Notes under the pieces: model-generated
What the model saw: only the letters and a program-made list of their open reading frames with translations
Database searches by the model: none
What the model was told of the DNA's origin: nothing
In this document: one piece after another, positions 52,201-64,000 of the stretch
How positions within the stretch are numbered: position 1 is the stretch's first letter
Layout of the letters: the number at the start of each line of letters is the position of its first letter
Program-made: the position numbers and the translations under genes
From: Ciona intestinalis
Taxonomy: Eukaryota; Chordata; Ascidiacea; Phlebobranchia; Cionidae
NCBI RefSeq assembly: GCF_000224145.3
Contig: NW_004190425.2
Coordinates: 348,070-412,069, forward strand
DNA length: 64,000 nucleotides
Direction: 5' to 3'

Positions 52201-55200
52201 TATGAATCCTATGGTTTAGGCCAGGATTGGCTCATTGCCCCAACACACGGGATGCTACCGCATGGGTCTCACCAGTTTTTAGGAGCCTACCGCTTTTCGG
52301 GAGGTATGCAACATGGGACTGTAATGGTAATGGATAGGGAGAGATCTTACCTTGACAGCATGGCCAAGGATAGATGCTCTCGTCAACTTGTGTATGTTAG
52401 TAATGGGATCAGACCAAACAATGATTACGCAATCTATTTTATTAAAACCTTTTTCTTTTAATCTCATTTTGTCATATGATAGGAACAATTATTTTTTCCC
52501 ATATTGATTTTCCCGATAACTATGTTACCAAATACACTTGTAGTACGTGACCCAACTGAATTTAACTAGTGATTTCTGGGTTCAACCCAGGGTTTAAGAA
52601 ACACTGCTTTATGCCAATTCATCTACATGAAAACTAAGTTTTTCCAAAAAAAAAAAAATTTCAAAAAATTTGCTAAAAAAAGTCTAAAAATAAAAATCTT
52701 TTTTCTTTAGATTCCGTTCCAACCAAATGATGAACATAAGATCAAAGAAATTCTTGATGAGATCACCAACTTTGAAGGAATCACACATCAAAACTTGGTC
52801 AAATATTATGGGGTTGAATTACACAGAGATCAAATGTGTGTAATGTGAATGAATGTAACATGCTTTATTTTCGCGGGGCCTGAAAACAACAGTCATTATA
52901 ACACAGGTGTTCTGTTTCATACACCACGCGCAAGGCATGCGCATTACCATGTATTTTACTTTGTTGGCGATTCAAGGCAGGCTAATTACTTTGCCATGGA
53001 ACCGGACGTTCTAATAGAAAACAATGACAAGTATTTATATGCCAGTAACCCTTTTGTTCTTAGGGTAAATCAAAACTATTTAACAAATCAGCAATTTACT
53101 TGCATTTAAAACGCAAACAACCAAACCATTCTCAGTTTCTGTAAACTAACTTGATAATAGTTAAACATAAATAGTTGGTTTGTTCCTTATTTTTCTCCGA
53201 TTCAATGTAAATATGTTTTTACCGGAAAACGTGTTTTAACAACTGTTGGTTTTTCACTATAACCTGTATCTTTGTTTAAAATATTTTTAAATTTTCGCTA
53301 ATGTAATCGAACAGACAAATAAAGTTATTGTTCTGATTAAAACAAACCAATTCACCCCAGGTATATATTCATGGAATATTGTGACTCTGGAACCTTGGAA
53401 GAAGTTAGCAGGATTGGATTACCTGAAGTTATGATTCAACAATATACATCGCAGATCGTTGCAGCTGTTTCTGTGTTACATCAAAAGGGGATTGTGCATC
53501 GAGATATAAAAGGTTTGTTTTATGTCAAGTATTGTGTATATTTTATCTATGGATGACGTTCTATGGCAAGGCAATGCAAGGGTATCCGCTTTAAGCCAAG
53601 CCTAAAGAAAAAAGATTGATTGCAATTTTTTTTTAATAATAAAGGTAGTGAAGATTAAGAAATATTGTAACCGAAAAAGACAGGATATAGCGGTAAAACA
53701 ACAGTTGTCAAAACACGCTTACAGTTAAAAACCTATTTACATGTAGTTAAAAGAGAATTGGTGTGGTCGCTACACCTAGCAGACAAACCAGCCATTTATG
53801 CTTAAATATTATCAAGTTAAACTTCAATTAAAACAAAAGTGTGCAGAAGACACCAAGTCACGAACCATACAGAGGGGGGATTCGGCTTTAAAGAGGATTG
53901 ACCCAAAGATTGGGTGTTTTATTCTATTTATTAATATAAGACCTGCAGGTTTTGATACCTGGTTGATCCTACTAGTAGTTACATGCTTGTCTCAAAGATG
54001 CAAGTCTAAGTACAAGCTATGTACTGCAAATGGCTCATAGAACCTTTTTATCATTAATTATACTGTATATTTATAAACATGCAATTTTAACCTGTCCGAT
54101 GTACACACACCACAAACCAAAATTTAAAATCTACCACATATACCCATATACAATCACAGGGGGTAATATCTTCCTGACTTCCAATGGTTTGTTGAAGATT
54201 GGTGATTTTGGAAGCGCGGTTCGTTTATTGGATCGAAGCCAAACGCTTCCAGGTGAAATTGCTTCGCACACGGGAATCACAGCTGCTTACACAGCTCCTG
54301 AGGTAGGTGGTTTAATAGCGTTTAATAATTTTATTTGATATACAACTTGGTTATGGTTGTAACATCAAGGTGTCTGTAGTGCCATCTCACAGAAATTTTA
54401 GTATAGAGGTAACATCGTATGATTAGCATTCCTTTCTTTCACAAAAATATGAGTAGCCAGTATGCATATTAATCAGCGAGGTTCCTTTAAGTTTTACTTG
54501 CTGTCTTAGTAATTACTATTGAAGAATATAAAAGAATAAGTGTTATTAATTTATTCTTATGGGAGGGGGGTAGTGACAATCTTTTTAAAACTGTATATTC
54601 TGTTTCATACACAACGCTCACTTACGAGTTGCAACAGATGTAATTTTGTGGGTAATTGTATTATTTTTCATTTTTTAGTGTTTGTGCTTAAAACAAGTCC
54701 AAGACACACTCCATATCTCAAAGTGGAATACTGACAGTGTAGAAGGGTTTAAAAAAAAAATTAATCAGAGTTTAAATAAGAGAATGTAACTGTATCATAT
54801 TTCATAGTTTAGTTAAAACGCCCGGACTGTACAATTTGTGATTAAATTATGTTTTTTTTGTAAAATATATACTTTATTTTCTAGGTAATAAACAGCAATG
54901 TAGAGATGGGATATGGTAGAGCTGCTGATGTTTGGAGTATTGGGTGTGTTGTTATTGAGATGGCTGCTGGAAAGGTTGGTGGAAATTTTAAGTGTTAACA
55001 CGCTTATAATTAAATGTAAATATTTCTTAACTGTAAGCGTGTTTTAACAACTGTTGTTTTGTCGCTATATCCTGTTTTCTTGTTTGAAATATTTCTAAAA
55101 CTGTAATCGGAAAGATGTTTTTTTCAAATAGTGGTTAAATTTTTTATCTGAGTGTTAGGTGATAGGCCAACTCTGGCCTGAATCTTCATCGTGTATGCCA

Positions 55201-55493
55201 CACTGTAAGTCTATAGGACCTTTTTTATATATAATTATTAATTAATAGAATAACTTTACTGCAGATTTTTTCTATTTCTATTATTATCAACTCATTATAT
55301 GCAGAGACCATGGCACGACCACGAACCATTCCAAATCATGTACAAAGTAGGCATGGGTTGCAAACCAATCATTCCAACTTCGCTTAGCAGCGATGGGAAA
55401 GATTTTGTTGAGCGTTGCATTGAAATAAGTCCGACTGAAAGATGGACAACCAGTGATCTACAAACACACCCATTTATAAAGGTCATTTACTAA
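36356..55493 (+). CDS. MAP3K4: Mitogen-activated protein kinase kinase kinase 4 (MEKK4/MTK1)
   Basis: Serine/threonine kinase that activates the p38 and JNK cascades through MKK3/6 and MKK4 in stress and developmental signalling. Thirty-two exons chain in phase to 4011 bp, 1336 aa (human about 1600). About 1050 residues of MAP3K4-specific N-terminal sequence are followed by a complete C-terminal kinase domain, which places it in this MAP3K subfamily. The first in-frame ATG after an acceptor and an upstream stop sets the start; the stop TAA is at 55491-55493. The long proline/serine/alanine-rich stretch before the kinase in vertebrates is mostly missing, which explains the shorter length. The introns are full of SINE, MITE and repeat C copies. 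Exons are given in the next two entries. Confidence 0.95.
37196..37233. repeat. TA microsatellite
   Basis: Near-pure (TA)n in a MAP3K4 intron. Similar short TA runs lie near 10200-10222, 20755-20773, 22422-22482 and 60233-60255. Confidence 0.9.
38540..38745 (+). mobile_element. Repeat family C copy in MAP3K4
   Basis: Complete, about 85 bp upstream of the exon at 38829. Confidence 0.7.
40366..40436. repeat. Short tandem duplication in MAP3K4 intron
   Basis: GTGCCTTTGCGTCTGACTTC plus ACTCAT is present twice in direct succession. Confidence 0.8.
40992..41370. mobile_element. MITE family A copies 7 and 8, adjacent and opposed
   Basis: Copy 7 (about 40992-41188) and copy 8 (about 41197-41370) lie nearly end to end in opposite orientations in a MAP3K4 intron. 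The 67-base-pair-distant exon at 40655-40925 continues as an open frame into copy 7, which is read-through and not extra coding sequence. Confidence 0.75.
42298..42417 (-). mobile_element. SINE family B head/middle fragment
   Basis: In the MAP3K4 intron between 42101 and 42563. It keeps the segment around CAAGGACACATACACCC. Confidence 0.6.
43056..43390 (+). repeat. Recent tandem duplication of a SINE tail plus a MAP3K4 splice acceptor
   Basis: Two copies with a 172 bp period (about 43056-43217 and 43228-43390), differing at only a few positions. Each has a family B tail followed by a TTTTAATTCAG acceptor and the first bases of the next exon. Only the second copy continues into the real exon at 43374; the first reads ATAAATTTTC in place of ATGAATTTTC and then leaves the exon sequence. 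Confidence 0.85.
43840..44025 (+). mobile_element. Repeat family C copy in MAP3K4
   Basis: Ends about 40 bp before the exon at 44066. Confidence 0.7.
44265..44550 (+). mobile_element. tRNA-derived SINE (family B), full-length copy
   Basis: Family B has a tRNA-like head with GTGGTTAGCGCGCCTGCC and a GGGTTCAAGGC B box. A middle part (GGCACTTGACGGG... AACTCAGTGGTCACTAATGG) and a tail ending in GGATAAAGTAAGTTAC-like sequence follow. This copy starts about 5 bp after the donor of MAP3K4 exon 14 (44259/44260). Confidence 0.8.
45990..46110 (+). mobile_element. SINE family B tail fragment
   Basis: In the MAP3K4 intron ending at the 46167 exon, about 60 bp upstream of the acceptor. Confidence 0.7.
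47690..47998 (-). mobile_element. SINE family B, near full length
   Basis: Reverse orientation. It creates overlapping false frames on both strands. A simple GAATGAATGTAT repeat adjoins its tail. Confidence 0.8.
49665..49830 (+). mobile_element. Repeat family C copy in MAP3K4
   Basis: Starts about 80 bp after the exon ending 49584. Reversed partial copies lie at about 46330-46430 and 49078-49195. Confidence 0.65.
49980..50112. repeat. Minisatellite in MAP3K4 intron
   Basis: About three to four imperfect units sharing TGTGATCGATTTTAC and CTTGCATGTGAT, with a spacing of roughly 35-46 bp. It lies about 50 bp before the exon at 50160. Confidence 0.75.
50535..50850 (+). mobile_element. SINE family B, full length
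   Basis: Ends about 17 bp before the MAP3K4 exon at 50867, so its tail lies where the branch point and polypyrimidine tract of that intron should be. Confidence 0.8.
51845..51970 (+). mobile_element. Repeat family C copy before the MAP3K4 kinase exons
   Basis: 3' part, ending about 23 bp before the exon at 51993. A second 3' fragment lies at about 51490-51545 in the same intron. Confidence 0.65.
52845..53000 (-). mobile_element. SINE family B fragment
   Basis: Begins about 10 bp after the donor of the MAP3K4 exon ending at 52835. Confidence 0.65.
53150..53340 (+). mobile_element. Repeat family C copy in MAP3K4 kinase region
   Basis: Ends about 20-30 bp before the exon at 53361. Confidence 0.7.
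53645..53830 (-). mobile_element. Repeat family C copy, reversed
   Basis: In the next MAP3K4 intron, just upstream of the 18S-like fragment. A sense partial copy also lies at about 54990-55115. Confidence 0.7.
53956..54038 (+). pseudogene. Decayed fragment of the 5' end of 18S rRNA
   Basis: Reads TACCTGGTTGATCCTACTAG, then ATGCTTGTCTCAAAGAT, GTCTAAGTACAAGCTATGTA and ends AATGGCTCAT, in the order and spacing of the first ~100 nt of small-subunit rRNA. A deletion of about a dozen bases follows CAAAGAT, and there are scattered substitutions. It lies on the sense strand of a MAP3K4 intron (between 53512 and 54160). Bases 53860-53955 upstream may be leader (ETS) sequence, but I cannot confirm that. 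Confidence 0.85.
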
Positions 55494-55599
55494 CAACATC
55501 TTTTTGTGTTTGTTAAGAAAAACTGTACTTACTTTTTACAGTAAGCATGGTGTGTTCATAATATACCTAATGTACACTGTCAAGTGGTGTATCATCTGA

Positions 55600-56040
55600 A
55601 TATAACATCTCGCGCCAGCTTACAAGTTACCATGTATGTTACTTTGTTGGTAATTGTTTTTTGGGGGATTTTTTTAATTGTTTTATATATGGCTGATAAT
55701 TTGATCAACCCATTAGTGACCACTGAGTTGGAGGAATTGCCGTTAACTGTCGTGCCCAAGGACACATACGCCCACAATGGTAACAGCGTCGAGCCTTGAA
55801 CCCATTACCTATGGTTACAGGCAGGCGCGCTAACCACAATGCCGGACCTGTTTTACTATTTGTGAATATCTTGTTATCCCGTGACCACTAAATACATAGA
55901 GTTACCCCAACCCACAAGTATGTATGTGTGTAATAACTTACTTTATCCTCGCGTGGCCGGAAAACGACAGTCGTTATTACACCGGTTTAACACCTTGTGA
56001 AAGCTTACGAGTTACCATGTATGTTACTTCGTGGGTGACA
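55600..56040 (-). mobile_element. Two SINE family B copies
   Basis: A near full-length reverse copy (about 55600-55850) and a tail fragment (about 55925-56040), in the MAP3K4 3' region. Confidence 0.75.
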
Positions 56041-56333
56041 TGACTAAACACTTTTTAAGTAAGTCAAAAGTGGTTACAATGATATTTAAATAAGTGGTGT
56101 ATGCATAGGTGCCTAACTTTTGGAAAATCAAGGTACCTATAAGTTTTAAAAGATAAAAGTTTTTGGCGACGAAAGTATGAGCATATTTTTTGTCAAATTA
56201 TTAGCTTTTATTTGGGAAATAGGCCGATTATTGCACTATCACCACTATATAGTGTTTATTTTTTTGTTTGCAAGATAGTTATTAATTTGTTTATGCATTT
56301 TTTATACTGGGTACTCTGACTAAGTTTTATGGT

Positions 56334-56529
56334 ATAGTTGGATGGGGGAAGATGGGACACCTTCGGCGCATAATATTCAAATATCCTGATCGTGTTTTAA
56401 ACAGTTAACAACGGTCTATGGAAGTCTTGAGCATATAGTTTTATAATTCTTTGGAAGTTCCTTGTTTACTACCACATTGGACGAGAAAATAGAGTTAAAA
56501 TGTGTCCCAACTTCTCCCACCCTACTATA
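56334..56529. mobile_element. MITE family A copy 9
   Basis: Full length, in the spacer downstream of MAP3K4. Confidence 0.8.
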
Positions 56530-57144
56530 TATACCCATACCTTACATACCAATGTTTGGGCGCCTATAGGTGTATATTAAGTCCACAATGTCTTATTATC
56601 ATTTCTACCTATTGCTATTATATATTCTCATATGAGTCTAACTTTTGTTACCATAGTATATAAGCACACTAAGAGAAGTATTATTATGAAATAACATTCC
56701 AAAACTGAATAAATTTTTTTACAGGTTGCTCATCTAACATCTGCATCATGAAAATATCACAGCATGATTTATTTCATCACGTGATTTGCATCATATTCAT
56801 AAAACAACATCATGCACTCATAAAATGGTGACAAATTGCAAATTTTTCTAAAATTACGAAATTAATTTTTACAGCTCAAAATAGTTTTATAATTATGTTC
56901 GTTTTTAAAACATATTTTCCCCTTAATTTTCTACTTAGTATGTTGATATCAAAATTTATTTTAGTTTTTTAGTACTATTTATTTTACATGTATGGTACAG
57001 GCATTATTATTTCTTTCATTTTAATCATTGTGAGTTAAAAGTACATTGCTATTATGGATAGCAACATAGAGTCAAATATTTTATTTAGTTGAGTTTGACA
57101 CAAAAATCCATAGGCAGCAAAAAAATTTCCATTGTAACTTGTTT

Positions 57145-57770
57145 ATCCTGGTGTAGCAGGAAACAACAGTCGTTTTAATGGGCGAGGTCTGTTTCATACA
57201 CCTCATGCCCACTTACAAGTTACCGCATATTTTACTTTTGTAAGTGAATGTTTTTTGCGGAATTTTTATGTGTGGCTGACAATTCAGACAAATCATAAGG
57301 GACACTGGGTTGGAGCAATTGCCCCCAAGCCAGAAGCAGGTGAACCACTTGGTCATGGCTCTGGTTGTTTATATTTTGACTCTTTAAATGGGCCTGGATG
57401 GTCTTAGTTTATGTCCCATATGTATACGAGTTGCACTCTGGTTTATAACATTGATTGATCCATTCACAGCTTTAGCACTTCAATGTCTTACATATTTTTC
57501 ACTTCATTTCTGTACTAGTTTCATGACTTGTTAGTACTTGGTGTAATGTAGTACATTGTACATATTATATTTTACCTAAACGTGATAATTTATGTGCCAA
57601 GTAAGGAAAATTGCAATTAATGTAAAAATGTTTGTATAAAATAAAATTGTATTTATTTATCCTCGCATGTTGGGAAAAAGCAGGAATTATAACATAGGTG
57701 TATGAAGCAGAACGCTAGTTTTATAACGACTGTCGTTTCCCTGCCATGCGAGGATAAATAAGTTATACGT
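57145..57770. mobile_element. SINE family B fragments
   Basis: Diverged reverse fragment (57145-57360) and a tail pair in opposite orientations (57655-57770) that could form a hairpin. Confidence 0.6.
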
Positions 57771-57879
57771 CATTCAACTAACTGTGCCCGTTTACCATCA
57801 TTTAAAAAATGTAACTTTCTGTGTGATACATTTGCATACATCAATCATTACGCTTAAACATGGTATATGACATTGTGTG

Positions 57880-57885
57880 TTTATT
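57880..57885 (-). terminator. Polyadenylation signal of the Sp5-like gene
   Basis: TTTATT on the plus strand (AATAAA on the minus), about 100 bp past the stop codon at 57988-57990. Confidence 0.6.
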
Positions 57886-57987
57886 TGGTTTCAAAGCAAA
57901 AATACGGAACAAACAGTGTATGAACACAGCATAAAGAGAACTAATCTAAAAAAACGACATGTTAAAAATCACAGTGAAAGAGGAACA

Positions 57988-62528
<4,541 letters not shown>

Positions 62529-64000
62529 ATTATTTTAATTCTAAATCCCAAAATAAAACTCAAGTTTCTGGCTGTAAATTGTCTTGATTCTAATACACCG
62601 CTGCTGGCAGTCGTAGCCGATTTGTAGAATGAAGTCGAATCCGCGAAATAGCTGTCTGATTCCAGTCGCCTTTTTTCTACCACCGCAAACAACCGATTCT
62701 AGTTTTTTGATCTTTTCGATTATTACAACATAAAAGAAGTGGTGAAACATGTAAAAACGATTAATAGAATTTGTAATTTACTTGAAAACAAATTTAAATA
62801 TGAATTTGGACAATTTTATACCTACAAGGTTCTGAGTTCGAAGCCCAGCGAGTACTGTATACTTTTGTGTTCAAATATCTTCTAACACGTTTAAATTTGT
62901 ATATTTTACCTATTTTTTTATTTTAAATACATAGACTACTTTTAAAACAATTAATTTCTCTAAAAAAACACTCTGTACTATATAGTCGAATATAATGTTA
63001 CGTTAAACACTTTTTTAATTTTTTAGTGTAAAATCAAAATCCGTTTTGAAAATTGTTATAAATTTAATTTAATAATTCAAATTAATTCGCTAATTCCGGG
63101 GCGATTATTTCAGTGGCAAATGTATCTTATGAGGCACACGCTGTCGGCTTGCTCGATTGAATCGCTTCACTTAGAACCGCTTTGATCATTTTCAATCAAC
63201 CAGAAAAGCCGCTCTGATCTGGTTTTCAATTGTGTGTGTGATGTCACAATCGATCCACTCAGGTGGAGGAGTTGGTTTTGTTCAAGATTCTCCAAGGAGT
63301 CTCATCACCAGGAGAAAGAAAGAAACAAAAACACTGCTCTTCCCACCGCCATACACTCACGCATAATGTTCATAGTTTGTCGACCCCATCCTCACAAAGC
63401 TTCCCTGCTTCGCTTCCAGAGGTAAAATCACTTTCGCGCGTAATTAAACTTTGTTTGTGATCACACAAACTCCATTCTCCACTTCTCCGCCTTTTGTCCC
63501 GCCCCGCTCTTATTGTAACCTAACAATACAACGGTGTGTGCCATCGGGATTAGATAGCATTCCCTTTCTCTCACTAAACATCTCATCTGCTCCTCCTGTC
63601 TTGTTTCTTTCTTTCCCACCCCGGTTCGGATTTAGGTGGAAAGCAGGAAAATATTTGAATGTCATGTCTTATAATCGACAAGATGAAAGAACGACACAGA
63701 GATTTCCGCATCAAAGAGGTAAATGCGTCGGCCCTGCTTTGAAGTCACAGATCGTGGGATCCTAGACTACTTATGCATGATCCGGACATGGGAATTACAT
63801 ATAAACACAGACATTACATTTTTCACTTATTTATAATCATAATAAAACATATTTTATTCTGTAATCGTCCTAATACGTCTTATTTACGCCACGTTTGGCG
63901 GACAGGTCCAACATTTATATAATTTATGTTATATTTTATACGTAATACTTAACATGCTCCAACAAAATATACTCAAATTTAATTTAAACTGTTTTTTTTT
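62529..64000 (-). promoter_or_regulatory. Upstream region of the Sp5-like gene
   Basis: No convincing coding sequence on either strand. 62529-63060 is very AT-rich. A less AT-rich block (about 63100-63780) with CCACC/GTGGT-type motifs stands out and may be a promoter, enhancer or 5' non-coding exon. CTTTGATC at 63180-63187 and ATCAAAG at 63710-63716 fit the TCF/LEF core, but two hits in this length are little above chance. A tRNA B-box-like string near 62830-62860 is probably a SINE remnant. Confidence 0.35.

Larger units (their letters stand above)
51993..55493 (+). other. MAP3K4 exons 27-32: protein kinase domain
   Basis: Exons 51993-52153, 52711-52835, 53361-53512, 54160-54302, 54885-54974 and 55305-55493. 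[20 protein letters not shown] has the glycine loop (about 1081-1086) and AMKE the ATP-binding lysine. [59 protein letters not shown] and [16 protein letters not shown] follow. All catalytic residues are kept. The protein ends HPFIKVIY. The exon 28-29 and 29-30 junctions split codons (ATG and GGT-type) exactly as the phases require. Confidence 0.95.
55494..57879. other. Repeat-filled spacer between convergent MAP3K4 and Sp5-like genes
   Basis: No gene is seen. It includes SINE copies (about 55600-55850, 55925-56040, 57145-57360 and 57655-57770), one MITE (about 56334-56529) and AT-rich sequence. The first AATAAA after the MAP3K4 stop is at 56708-56713, which would give a long 3' UTR running through repeats; an earlier variant signal may be the one used. 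Confidence 0.6.

Noticed and set aside
63234..63765. Three overlapping open frames near the right edge
   Set aside because: They overlap in different frames, have no recognised motifs, and sit in a probable regulatory block.

Overview
This AT-rich 64 kb window looks like tunicate nuclear DNA, most likely a Ciona of the intestinalis/robusta type. The genes are animal genes with many small exons and short introns. The same few short repeats (tRNA-headed SINEs, palindromic MITEs) recur in introns and spacers on both strands. Several starts sit just after a pyrimidine-rich AG, as expected where a spliced leader is added. The species is an inference; the gene identities rest on reconstructed, phase-consistent exon chains.

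Layout: (1) 162-17707, minus strand: a single ErbB/EGFR-type receptor tyrosine kinase, 27 constitutive exons plus one alternative exon, 1163 residues to the window edge, with the end of its C-terminal tail outside the window. It carries an extra N-terminal cysteine module and an equal-length, same-phase pair of exons for the end of the second ligand-binding domain. (2) 18831-23609, plus: a 3-hydroxyacyl-CoA dehydrogenase-only relative of EHHADH, 471 aa. (3) 24077-31900, plus: a full-length peroxisomal bifunctional enzyme (EHHADH), 731 aa. These two are a tandem pair; the first lacks the crotonase half, and their last exons are nearly identical. (4) 35189-35725, plus: intronless ADAT2, the catalytic subunit of the tRNA wobble-adenosine deaminase. 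(5) 36356-55493, plus: MAP3K4/MEKK4, 32 exons, 1336 aa, probably in an operon with ADAT2. (6) 57988-62528, minus: an Sp5-like transcription factor with a Btd box and three C2H2 fingers, 8 exons, 364 aa.

The spacers and introns hold at least four dispersed repeat families, a 538 bp element with TTAA flanks, a palindromic element with CCCTAA-like filling, minisatellites, and a decayed piece of 18S rRNA inside a MAP3K4 intron.

The genes do not form one pathway. ErbB and MAP3K4 are signalling kinases, Sp5 is a developmental regulator, the EHHADH pair belongs to peroxisomal beta-oxidation and ADAT2 to tRNA editing. The most interesting observation is the mutually exclusive-looking ErbB exon pair: one version keeps, and the other lacks, both cysteines of a conserved disulfide.
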